Source: Isosphaeraceae bacterium
GTDB taxonomy: Bacteria; Planctomycetota; Planctomycetia; Isosphaerales; Isosphaeraceae
Length of the DNA: 33,123 nucleotides
Direction of reading: 5' to 3'
Assembly: GCA_021324445.1 (NCBI GenBank)
Contig: JAJPJC010000321.1
Span: 1 to 33,123 of the forward strand
Numbering within the stretch: position 1 is the first letter of the stretch; each line of letters begins with the position of its first letter. Below, in pieces: positions 8,224 through 16,119 of this stretch. The position numbers were made by a program, and so were the translations under genes. Below the pieces are notes generated by a model. That model was not told the origin of the DNA. It did no database searches and was given only the letters and a program-made list of their open reading frames with translations.

Positions 8224-10160
8224 CGGTTGTCCCTCCCCCGCGCCAGGAACGATGCCGACTGGCAGAGGACGACGAAATTCCGTCGAATCTCCTCTTCCTT
8301 CCTCCCTCGATTCGTCATGCGCTCGCGGTATCCCGGGAGAAAGCCCTTCGAGCAATCCTCAAGCTCGCGGCGAAGCTGCTCCTTGTCCATCCGTGCGATA
8401 AGCCGCTGCACCTCGGCATCGAACGCCTCCGCTGGCAAGCTGCCCATCGCCGTCAACTCCGCGCGGAGGATGTAAGTCCAGCGGTCCGGCGCGCCCCGCT
8501 GAAAGATTTCCACGAGCTTCTGGAGATCTCCCACCAGATCCCACGGAAGCAGCGTGGTCGTATGCTCGCCCGAGCGGCGGCAGATGGTCAGGGCCAGTGC
8601 GTCACGGCCGCCGTTCTTGGCGGCCTTCTCGGCCTGCCGCGCCGCCTGGAGCACGTACCGCAGGTCTTCCTTGTGGTGCGCCACGGCGATGCCGGCACTG
8701 ACCGTAGCATCCTCTGCGGTGCGAAGCTCGTCCTTGGGCCAGTTTCGACCGTACTCGCGTTGCAGCTTCGCGGCACAGCTCAAGGCCAGCTCGGTCGGCG
8801 TCATGGCCAGCACGTCATCACCTCCGGAATACACGAGCGTCCCCTGATAAACCGCCTTCGGCCCTTCCACGATTGCCGGGGCCACCTCCACCGCGAATCG
8901 CGCGAGGGCCTTGCTGATCGAGGTCTGGATGACATGGCCTGGAGGATGCGGCCCCTCGGTCGCCTTGTAGCAGCCCCGCAGCCACTTCCCCATCCGGTCT
9001 CCGTCAAGCATGAGGACAGCGTAATAGGTTGGCAGTGTGGGATGCTTTGGGGCTCGCTTCTTGGCGCGGATCACATTCCAGATGGCTTGCGGAACGTCGT
9101 CTTCCTCGGATTCTCTGCCCTCATCAGGCTCCTTCCAGTGCAACCATTGGCCGCTCCAGCGTCTCTTGTCCTCCCAAATGGTGTCGGGGTCGAGCCGTGG
9201 TTCGTGTCCGAGCCAGCGGGCTGCGGCGACAGTCGCCGTATCGGGAAAACGCCGCTCAATGCGACCGATCTTTAATCGCTCTGCCAGTGAGGCGGGCCAG
9301 GCAAAGCGCTTGGCCAAGCTGATCGCGCAGAGACGCTCATTCCGGCCGGTTCGAGTCCCCTCGTAAGGACCGTTTTCCGCGAATGACTTCCAGAATTCCC
9401 TTGACTCCTCCAGCCTGGCTGGTCCCATCTGCTCATAGGTGCCCAGGAGAGTGCACTTCTGAGGGACAAGCCCTGAGGGGAAGTAGTCCGGGATGTGCCG
9501 CACCGACCGCGTCGCCTCCATCAAGCCGGCAAGAAGTTCCCACCTTGCGGACCAGAGTGGTCCGTCGGCCGGCACGTCACTGACCCAGTCGCCGAGCACA
9601 GCACGGCCCGCCTTGCGCCAGGGGAGGACGACGGTACGCACCTCAAAGAAAGAGCCGACCTGGCAAGCCCAGCGATCTCGATCCCAGCCCTCGTGATGAG
9701 GGAGCTTCGGGATCAGTCCCTCGAGAAAACTCGCCACCTCGCTGGCGATCTCGCTCCAGGCCCGGCGACATGCAGTCGCACAGTCGTCGGCCAGCCTCTG
9801 GGCTTCCTGCGCGGGCACGACGGCGATGAACTTGTTCGGTATGCAGGGCATCAGGCGCGCCTTTTCCGTCGGCCATTCCTCGATCCTTCCCAGCCGGGCT
9901 TGCTCCAACCTCCACAGAGGGAGGTCCGCGACCACGGGAAAGACAAACGCCTGTTCGGGTTTCAGCGCATCCCGCCTCAGGATCGGCAGCATCGCCTGGA
10001 ACGTCAGGTAGGAGAGCAGGTAGCTGCCCGTCCAGAGGTCGCGGACCGACCGAGCCGCCTCGATGAAGCTCTGGACCGGTCCCAGGGAGAACGAGACAAA
10101 GGCCAGGTCGTCGTCATCACCCCAGCGTGCCCTCTGCGCATCCGATCCCATACCCGTCAT
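8220..10160 (-). CDS. cas10: Cas10/Cmr2 without an HD domain, cyclic-oligoadenylate synthase
   Basis: A 646-residue protein starting at ATG 10160 (GAGGGA eight bases upstream); ATG 10151 is an alternative. After only ~22 residues it enters the first palm-like region, FSLGPVQSFIEAARSVRDLW, which in full-length Cmr2 (typically over 800 residues) follows an N-terminal HD nuclease domain. No HD dyad is visible, so DNA-cleaving activity should be missing. The second palm is intact: LMLDGDRMGKWL (about 383-394) and YSGGDDVLA with GGDD at 446-449, the catalytic pair that polymerises ATP into cyclic oligoadenylates. KCTLLGTYEQMGP marks the mid region usual in Cmr2. It is the first gene of the operon and fits the neighbouring CARF effectors. 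Confidence 0.92.
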   Translation of the reverse strand: MTGMGSDAQRARWGDDDDLAFVSFSLGPVQSFIEAARSVRDLWTGSYLLSYLTFQAMLPILRRDALKPEQAFVFPVVADLPLWRLEQARLGRIEEWPTEKARLMPCIPNKFIAVVPAQEAQRLADDCATACRRAWSEIASEVASFLEGLIPKLPHHEGWDRDRWACQVGSFFEVRTVVLPWRKAGRAVLGDWVSDVPADGPLWSARWELLAGLMEATRSVRHIPDYFPSGLVPQKCTLLGTYEQMGPARLEESREFWKSFAENGPYEGTRTGRNERLCAISLAKRFAWPASLAERLKIGRIERRFPDTATVAAARWLGHEPRLDPDTIWEDKRRWSGQWLHWKEPDEGRESEEDDVPQAIWNVIRAKKRAPKHPTLPTYYAVLMLDGDRMGKWLRGCYKATEGPHPPGHVIQTSISKALARFAVEVAPAIVEGPKAVYQGTLVYSGGDDVLAMTPTELALSCAAKLQREYGRNWPKDELRTAEDATVSAGIAVAHHKEDLRYVLQAARQAEKAAKNGGRDALALTICRRSGEHTTTLLPWDLVGDLQKLVEIFQRGAPDRWTYILRAELTAMGSLPAEAFDAEVQRLIARMDKEQLRRELEDCSKGFLPGYRERMTNRGRKEEEIRRNFVVLCQSASFLARGRDNR

Positions 10161-10238
10161 CGAGCCAATCCCTCGTTCGGTCACACCTATCGGATCGCAA
10201 GGTCCCCTCAACCTGGAAGAACGCGCAGGTTTCCGCGG

Positions 10239-10280
10239 CCATGACAAGCCCTGCGAGATTTTTCACCGGGCTTGTCATGG
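10239..10280. promoter_or_regulatory. Perfect 13-bp inverted repeat between the two divergent operons
   Basis: CCATGACAAGCCC at 10239-10251 is matched exactly in reverse complement by GGGCTTGTCATGG at 10268-10280, with a 16-bp loop containing an ATTTTT run. It lies about 80 bp upstream of cas10 and about 145 bp upstream of the sigma-operon promoter. It could be an operator for a dimeric regulator, or a hairpin in the cas leader RNA. There is no T-run after the stem on either strand, so it is not a classic terminator. Confidence 0.5.
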
Positions 10281-10425
10281 AGCCGGGGACTCGTGGGTTA
10301 TCTCAAGAGAGGCTTGCCCCGGCGTGAGAGGAACGCATCCGGCCGCCCCGGCGCCCCGCGAGTTCGCGGGGTTGATCCGGGCTGCGAGGATCGCGGCAGA
10401 GCGGCCCGCGCGCTGAACTCGGTGA

Positions 10426-10454
10426 TGGACATTGATCGCTGCATGCACTATGAT
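10426..10454 (+). promoter_or_regulatory. Predicted housekeeping-type promoter of the sigma-protease operon
   Basis: TGGACA at 10426-10431 and TATGAT at 10449-10454 are each one base off the -35 and -10 consensus and are separated by an ideal 17 bp. In this GC-rich sequence such a match is unlikely to be casual. It predicts transcription starting near 10461, upstream of the ATG at 10531. Confidence 0.55.
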
Positions 10455-10530
10455 GATCACCCAGCCGGCTCGTGCAGGGCCAGTCCTCGCGAGCGGCGCC
10501 GATCTAACCCGGGCGTCGGAGCTGGGTGCC

Positions 10531-11451
10531 ATGGTCCAATCAGCCGTCGTCGACTGGTCCGCAAACCTCTCACGGCTTCACGAGTTGATCGCCTCGGGTG
10601 GGCCCGACCGGATCCCCGGGGAGTCGGACGAGGCGCGAGTTCACCGCTTCCTGGAGCGCCTGTGTCGCAGCCTCGAACGACAGGCCCCGCCCCGAATCCG
10701 AGATCGCCTCCAGCCCGATGCGATCTTGTCGTTGCTGCTCGAGAAGATTCCGGGTTTCCGCGAGGGGCAAGGGCGTTTCGAAGCGTGGTGTCGCGTCGTG
10801 GTCAGCCACTATGCCTTCGACGTCTGCCATCGATCGCGCGACGCCCTGGACCGGCCCGGGACCGTCTCCTTGTTGCCGGGAGAGGAACTCGTGGCCTCGG
10901 CCGTGGATGACCGCAACCCGAGCGCGATCGACTCGGCCGTGCGCGACCTCGGGCGCGAGCTTCGAATGGTCCGGCAGACCCTGGATGAGATCTCCTGGGA
11001 CCCCTCGCCCGCCCGCCAGATCGACTACTACGCGGTCCTCCTCGTCCAGCTCCGCTGGGCCTTCTTCGAGCGCTTGCACGGCGGCCTTCCCTCCCGTGAC
11101 CTGGTCGGGCTCGAGGCAGAGACCTGGTCGGGGCTCATTGAGTCTTGCATGCCATGGGATGCGAACCAGCACGCCCGCTGCTTCAAACCGGGCTGGCCCT
11201 CGTTGGCAGATCTGTGGTGGGTCATCGCCGAGGCGATCGACCAGACCGGGTCGCTGAGCTTCGAGCAGTTCTCTTGCGGACTCCGCACGTTGTGTCCGGA
11301 GACGGCGAGCTTGACGCCCGACCTATGGCGGCATTGGGTCAAGCGTGCCAAGGATGCGGCGCGGGAACGGATGGATCCCTCGGACTGGGATCGACTCTTC
11401 CGCAGGTTGCTTCCAGACCGGCCGCAACAACGTGACCACGAGGCCCGCTGA
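10531..11451 (+). CDS. Sigma-70-like factor, CalpS-type candidate
   Basis: A 306-residue protein. ATG 10531 is chosen because GGAG lies nine bases upstream and the predicted promoter makes the earlier TTG/ATG starts untranscribed. Residues about 60-105 match ECF sigma region 2 in pattern: a helix LQPDAILSLLLEKIPGF, then GRFEAWCRVVVSHYAFDVCH with RSRD, like FR..GSFRAWL..IARN.A.D..RRR. Residues about 240-282 (SLSFEQF, then LTPDLWRHWVKRAKDAARER) could be the region 4 helix-turn-helix. The ~130 residues between them are much longer than in ordinary ECF factors. It is followed 16 bp later by an unknown gene and then a CARF-Lon protease, the gene order expected for a protease-released sigma factor. 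Region 2 is fairly clear; the function is inferred. Confidence 0.6.
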   Translation: MVQSAVVDWSANLSRLHELIASGGPDRIPGESDEARVHRFLERLCRSLERQAPPRIRDRLQPDAILSLLLEKIPGFREGQGRFEAWCRVVVSHYAFDVCHRSRDALDRPGTVSLLPGEELVASAVDDRNPSAIDSAVRDLGRELRMVRQTLDEISWDPSPARQIDYYAVLLVQLRWAFFERLHGGLPSRDLVGLEAETWSGLIESCMPWDANQHARCFKPGWPSLADLWWVIAEAIDQTGSLSFEQFSCGLRTLCPETASLTPDLWRHWVKRAKDAARERMDPSDWDRLFRRLLPDRPQQRDHEAR

Positions 11452-11467
11452 ACGGGAGGGGGGCTGC

Positions 11468-12688
11468 ATGACCGGATTGCCCGGCCGATCCACCCATCAG
11501 AATCCCTACGTGCGCCCCGATCTTCCGGCGACTCGCGGCGGCGTCTGCGACCCGGCCTGCGAGATTGAATCGCGGCTGGGCAACCTCGCGGATTTGCTCG
11601 CGGGCCGGAGCCCGCACGGCCCGGCTCTTGGGTCCTACAATCTGCTGGCGACCCTGACCTGGCTGGAGCGGGTTCAACCCGAGCTGCTCACCCGACTGGA
11701 TCGTGAGGACCTTGTGGGGCAAGGTCGCCGGCTGGTCGAATCCCAGGGCCTCGCGGCCGTTCAGGAAGCCATGGTGTTCCCGAATCCTGAACGCTGGCTC
11801 GAGGAGGCCGAGGCACTCCAGGCGAGCTACGAAGATGCCGGCGACTCGACCGAGCGAGGCGCGCGGGCCTACCGGCTCTTCAATGACCTCGACGACGTCG
11901 AGTTGGTCCAACTCGGCGCGGCCCGACTAGGTATCGACGGCGGCGCGCTTGATCGCGGACTCGACCGCTGCCGCGAATGGTTTGCTGCCCACGCCGACGC
12001 ATTCCTCGCGGCCGGGGTCTTCGTCCAGGCCCTCGGCCAGGCGCTCCGACCCGATCTGGCGCGGATCGACCCCGAGCTCGCTCGAACCGCGGACAAGGTG
12101 ACATGGATTCTCGATGCCCTCGAAGACCTCGAGGCCGACCTGGAGTTCCGGGGAATCGAGCCGATCCCGGCGGACGTGACCTGGCTGTTGCTCGAACGAT
12201 CGACAGCAGGCCGGCCCCTCTTCGAGCCGGGGCCCGAGACCGCGGGCGGAGGGATCTCCCGGAGCTCAGCGGCAGGAGCGCCACGACCCACGATTCTCGA
12301 ATACCCCTACCGCGGACCAGACATCGTTCCCGAGGCCGTCGCGCGATGGGCCGCGCAGGGCGAGGCGGAGGAATTCACCCCGCGATGGTGCGAATGGATC
12401 GCGCCGGACGGCCGCCACTCGGCCCTCCTGGCGATCTTCTCGGCTCCGTCGCCCGGCGATCAGGATCCGGCCACGATCACGTTCCAGGAGGCCGACGGCA
12501 GACCGGCACGACGGCTTGCCGGTCAGCCGGTCCAAGTGGGCGGAGCCTCTGGCCGGATCGAGGACGTCGGCGAGAACACGATCCTGCGCGTGAGCTGGGA
12601 CCAGCTCCGCCACTCCGGCGACCTTCGGTTGCACGTCGGTCCTGATCGGGTCGAATGGACTCCCCGGCCGGCCCTACCGTCGTCTTAA
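11468..12688 (+). CDS. Unrecognised 406-residue protein, candidate protease substrate/anti-sigma partner
   Basis: ATG 11468 follows a GGGAGGGGGG Shine-Dalgarno. I do not recognise the family. The N-terminal ~240 residues are mostly helical and acidic (ESRLGNLADLLAG, LNNDL-type segments such as FNDLDDVELVQLGAARL, WILDALEDLEADLEFRG). A poorly structured Gly/Ser/Pro linker follows (PGPETAGGGISRSSAAG), then a beta-rich C-terminal part of ~110 residues (WCEWIAPDGRH, ATITFQEADGRP, LRLHVGPDRVEW). There are no membrane helices and no zinc-binding HxxxCxxC. It lies between the sigma-like gene and the CARF-Lon gene with short gaps, the place CalpT occupies in CalpL systems. The flexible linker would be a natural cut site. 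The role is inferred from context only. Confidence 0.5.
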   Translation: MTGLPGRSTHQNPYVRPDLPATRGGVCDPACEIESRLGNLADLLAGRSPHGPALGSYNLLATLTWLERVQPELLTRLDREDLVGQGRRLVESQGLAAVQEAMVFPNPERWLEEAEALQASYEDAGDSTERGARAYRLFNDLDDVELVQLGAARLGIDGGALDRGLDRCREWFAAHADAFLAAGVFVQALGQALRPDLARIDPELARTADKVTWILDALEDLEADLEFRGIEPIPADVTWLLLERSTAGRPLFEPGPETAGGGISRSSAAGAPRPTILEYPYRGPDIVPEAVARWAAQGEAEEFTPRWCEWIAPDGRHSALLAIFSAPSPGDQDPATITFQEADGRPARRLAGQPVQVGGASGRIEDVGENTILRVSWDQLRHSGDLRLHVGPDRVEWTPRPALPSS

Positions 12689-12711
12689 CGCAGTGCGCGG
12701 AGCCATTGTCG

Positions 12712-14124
12712 ATGAACGAGGTCCCGGAGCATTCGCCACGATGGGTGCTCAGAGCGAGTGAGTTGAGTCAGCTCCGTTCCACGCCCTGGGAGAGTCTCGC
12801 CCCGGCGGCGGCCCGCTGCCTGGTGGCACGACTGGGAGTCCTGGGACGATGGATCCTCCGTCCGGAGGTGTTCCATCGAGCGATGATGCAAACGGGCGGG
12901 CTCGATCCGACCGCGAGGATCCCCGAAGGCTGGAGGAAGCCCCCACGCCTGCCGCGATCCGTCGGCGCCTGCTGGGTCCTCCTCGTCGATGAAGCGACCC
13001 GTGATCGCTCGGCGCTCCGACCGTGCTTCGTCCTGCCCCTCCGCTGGCGGGCCGAGACAGCTCATTCGTCCGCAATGCCCCGCGCGCTCGCCCAGCTCGC
13101 GGACCGCGTGATCGGGGCCCTCGCCAATGAGCCTCGCGTGAAGGAGCGACGATGGGGCCTGCACTTGAGCCCGGACGGAGGTCTCGATCGATGGGATTTG
13201 AGTCATCTCCCCATGGATTGCCGGTCGGCGTGGGCCCCCCTGGCGGCTGCCCTGATCCTGGCATCCGACGGCATCCCGCCCGAGACCGGCATTTGGGGGA
13301 CCGGAGCATGGCGGCCCGCCGGCGGGATCGCCAGCGTGGGTGGACTCGACCGCAAGCTCGACCTGGCTCTCGCGTTCGGCGCACGCACGATCTTCATCCC
13401 AGCTGAGCAGCGCGCGGATGCCGAACGGTGGACGAGTTCACACCCCGGGGTGGACATCGAGATCGCCGTCCTGGAACACGGTGAGAAGCCCGATCTGCGG
13501 AGTGCCCTCCGCTCCTACGTGGCTCGGAGCGCATCTCGGCCAGGGCCGGAATCCTCCTTGGACCTTCGCCGGCGCTACTACCTGCGTCAGGTCGATCGCG
13601 AGCTCCAGCGCAACTACTACATTCAGGATCTCCTCCCCGAACTGGCGGTGTACTATCGAGATCAGTTGCCACCAGCATGCCGGCCGACTCATCTCGTGAC
13701 CATTGCCAGCCAAAGTCCGGAACTGGTCATACTGCTGGCCAACGCCATCAAACCACGGCGATGCCTGATCCTTTACACCCAGGACAATCGCGGACACATG
13801 GAAACGGCGATGATTGGGGTTCGGCGATCGGTCCAGTCCTGCGACGTGCAACCGAGGCCCTTCACCAAGGGCGACGCGATGGCCGGCGAGATCCGGCAAC
13901 ATGTCCTGAACTTCACCCAGGCGGTCAGTCCCGGTGATGTCTTGTTTGATCTGACCCCGGGTCACAAGGAGATGAGCCTCGTGTTGGCCCTCCGGGTTGC
14001 GCCTCGCGGGAGCTACCTCTTCTACTTGCGTCATGACACGGACCCCGACACCCGCGCCGCGATCCCGGAGACGAGGAAGCCCTTCGTGGAACTCGCGGGA
14101 TGGCCACGATCGATGCCCGAATGA
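12712..14124 (+). CDS. Lon-type protease fused to a C-terminal CARF domain (CalpL-like)
   Basis: A 470-residue protein from ATG 12712 (GGAG nine bases upstream); an in-frame ATG at 12655 would overlap the previous gene. Residues about 145-265 align well with the Lon proteolytic domain: MDCRSAWAPLAAAL corresponds to the DGPSAG Ser motif, and TGAWRPAGGIASVGGLDRKL, then FGARTIFIP, correspond to TGE..LRG.VLPIGGLKEKL..GIKTVLIP. Catalytic Ser172 and Lys215 are 43 residues apart, the same as Ser679-Lys722 of E. coli Lon. After helices (280-320), a CARF domain fills about 325-445: HLVTIASQSPELVILLANA and the ligand motif FDLTPGHKEMS. There is no AAA+ ATPase. Known CalpL couples Lon to a SAVED sensor and is switched on by cA4; this protein has the same logic with a CARF sensor. 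Confidence 0.8.
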   Translation: MNEVPEHSPRWVLRASELSQLRSTPWESLAPAAARCLVARLGVLGRWILRPEVFHRAMMQTGGLDPTARIPEGWRKPPRLPRSVGACWVLLVDEATRDRSALRPCFVLPLRWRAETAHSSAMPRALAQLADRVIGALANEPRVKERRWGLHLSPDGGLDRWDLSHLPMDCRSAWAPLAAALILASDGIPPETGIWGTGAWRPAGGIASVGGLDRKLDLALAFGARTIFIPAEQRADAERWTSSHPGVDIEIAVLEHGEKPDLRSALRSYVARSASRPGPESSLDLRRRYYLRQVDRELQRNYYIQDLLPELAVYYRDQLPPACRPTHLVTIASQSPELVILLANAIKPRRCLILYTQDNRGHMETAMIGVRRSVQSCDVQPRPFTKGDAMAGEIRQHVLNFTQAVSPGDVLFDLTPGHKEMSLVLALRVAPRGSYLFYLRHDTDPDTRAAIPETRKPFVELAGWPRSMPE

Positions 14125-14143
14125 GAGAAGCTTTCGCCCGTCC

Positions 14144-14172
14144 GCCGAGCCGTCCCCACCCGGCGGCTCGGC
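14144..14172. terminator. Hairpin between convergent genes
   Basis: GCCGAGCCG (14144-14152) and CGGCTCGGC (14164-14172) form a perfect 9-bp GC-rich stem with an 11-base loop, 20 bp after the protease stop and about 125 bp after the end of the convergent gene at 14297. It probably terminates one or both transcripts, although no T-run follows. Confidence 0.45.
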
Positions 14173-14296
14173 CCGTGCTCACCCAGGCGGCGCAGAGCCA
14201 CCCGCCCCGACCGCCGACGACTGGACAAGGGTGCGGAGTCGAGGTGCAGAGCAGACGGCGAAGCCTCCGGACCGGAAGCTATTGGTGGAGCTCCGG

Positions 14297-15613
14297 TCAG
14301 GTATCCACGTAGACCCGGGTCCGGGTCACGGATTGGCTGAGGAAGCCGACCGGTCCGAACAGCGGGTTGTAGTCCAGGGCCACGAGCTCGGGGACGGTCG
14401 GCTTCGGCCGGGTTCGCTCGGGTTGTTTGCTGGAGTTGTTCCCTGAGGCGAGGGCCTCGCGCCACTCCTTGGGTGTGCGGCCGAGATCCTTCCCGGTGGT
14501 GTCCTTCGCCACCGCCATGACCCGCTCACTGAACTGCTTGCGGTCCTCGTTGATCGCCTTGATGCGCTCCACGTCCCCCTCGAGCTGAGCCTCCGCCATC
14601 ACGGCCGCCCGCTGGGCCTCCATCATGAGCTGGGACGGGGAAATCTGGGCATACTGCTGGACTGCCGTCGTCGTGGACCGCACCAGGGTCTTCGAACCGG
14701 GGACTCCCTGCGTGGTGGTCGTGCCGGTGAAGCCCAGGGGACGGTTGATCACGGGCATGCCGAATTGATCAAAGGTGATGAAGTCGCCCGGAGCCACCGT
14801 CACGTTGGGCGCCATCGGTGGCGCGTAGAACCGGCTCACGTTGAACTGCTCGCCCTCGACAAACAGCACGCCCGGCGAGCCGGGGCCGCCGACGGGCTTG
14901 ATCTCGTACTTGAGCGGATCGCGCATCAGGCCGACCAGCAGGTCGAGGAAATCGTCGGCCGGCCGCTGGCGCAGGGTCTCGGCGGCCCGCTGCCGGACCT
15001 CCGGTGTCCTGCCGAACACGGCGAGCATGGCCAGGACCTTCGAGGAGATCGGTTTGTTGATCTGGCCCAAGACCTGGATCAGGAGCATCTGGTCGAGCTG
15101 ACCTCCACCTCCAAACTCGCGGTACAACGGCAGGATGGCCCTCGGGTCCGTGATCGCGTGGACCGCGGCCTGGGCGAGATCGCGCTTCCGGGCCCCGTTG
15201 GTCCCGTGGATGTCCTTGTGCCAGGCCCTCAACCGCGGTCCCCAGGCCTTGTCGGCCTTCTTCTGCTCGTTCTCCTCGGCAATTTGCTCGTCAGTCAGCC
15301 AGCGGCCGCCATACTTCTTCAAGCCCAGCTTCCGCCAGGCCGCTTCGCGACGGGGATCCAGCCGCGCCACCGTCGCGAAATGGACATAAGCCTCGGCCTT
15401 CAGCCCGTGCTGTTCGCACCAGATCCCCAACTTCCACTGGGCCGCGGCGGTCTCCGGCGTCTTCTCCCTCAGCTCGTTGTACTTCGCCAGGTCCTCGCCC
15501 GAGTTGTCGGCGGCCTCGACCTTCGCCGCCGCCTTCGGCTCGTGTTGCTTGGGCGGTGCACTCGCAGCCTGTCCAGTCGCGAGAACCGAGACGGCGAGGA
15601 TGAGCCGGATCAT
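14297..15613 (-). CDS. Secreted planctomycete protein with TPR/HEAT-like helical repeats
   Basis: A 438-residue protein with an N-terminal signal peptide (MIRLILAVSVLATGQAASA). Residues about 45-105 look like tetratricopeptide helices (AAAQWKLGIWCEQHGLKAEA, then ATVARLDPRREAAWRKLG). Residues 140-230 resemble HEAT-type repeats (AQAAVHAITDPRAILPLYREFG, then LLIQVLGQINKPISSKVLAML). A beta-rich segment around 235-320 and a Gln/Ala-rich helix precede the C-terminus. This layout is common in secreted planctomycete proteins of unknown role. GAGG lies nine bases before the ATG. It is convergent with the protease operon and probably unrelated to it. Confidence 0.7.
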   Translation of the reverse strand: MIRLILAVSVLATGQAASAPPKQHEPKAAAKVEAADNSGEDLAKYNELREKTPETAAAQWKLGIWCEQHGLKAEAYVHFATVARLDPRREAAWRKLGLKKYGGRWLTDEQIAEENEQKKADKAWGPRLRAWHKDIHGTNGARKRDLAQAAVHAITDPRAILPLYREFGGGGQLDQMLLIQVLGQINKPISSKVLAMLAVFGRTPEVRQRAAETLRQRPADDFLDLLVGLMRDPLKYEIKPVGGPGSPGVLFVEGEQFNVSRFYAPPMAPNVTVAPGDFITFDQFGMPVINRPLGFTGTTTTQGVPGSKTLVRSTTTAVQQYAQISPSQLMMEAQRAAVMAEAQLEGDVERIKAINEDRKQFSERVMAVAKDTTGKDLGRTPKEWREALASGNNSSKQPERTRPKPTVPELVALDYNPLFGPVGFLSQSVTRTRVYVDT

Positions 15614-16119
15614 TGTGATGCCTCATGCAATGTCGTCGGAGCCATGGCGAAAGAAACCCCAGGGACCAGGAATCGTCATGGTCCCGTATCAGTCACCGAG
15701 GCGTACCGGCGCGGGCTTTGTCACGCGAATTCCTCTGACCCAGCCCGTACCACGCACATTCGCATCCACAGAGGCGTCCATGTGTGTTATCCAGGCCGGC
15801 ACAGTTTTCTTTGCGAGATTTCTTCACTAAGACGAAGAACCAGTGAGAGTTCCGTCCGGGGAGCGGGCTCCGTCCTCCGAGTCGCGCCGATATCCGCGGC
15901 GCGGGGTCGGTCCGAGTTGCGCAGCCGGCGTCACGGGCGAGCCCACGATCAAGCCGGTCGCAATAATATTGGCCCTGACTCCCCGAAGAACCTGTGTGGC
16001 GCGGTTGAATCCGTACCCAGACGACTCGACCGCCACTTCTCCCAGCCACCGCGCCGGGAGCGGGCTGAAAACACGTCAAGCAAAATCTAGGGGTTCCGGG
16101 CAAACAGGAGAACTTCAGC
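15614..16119. other. Divergent intergenic region of 506 bp
   Basis: No convincing gene is seen; the open frames here are Arg/Pro-rich shadows. Two patches of lower GC, near 15795-15845 and 15955-15975 (with AATAATATT), are the most likely promoter sites for the two divergent genes, but no -35/-10 pair of good spacing was found. Confidence 0.4.

Noticed and set aside
10161-10240. GGAAAC upstream of cas10 as an ECF-type -35
   Set aside because: No matching -10 element at the expected distance was found.
14765-16090. A 441-codon plus-strand open frame
   Set aside because: It is antisense to the secreted repeat protein, then continues into a low-quality intergenic sequence with no domain.
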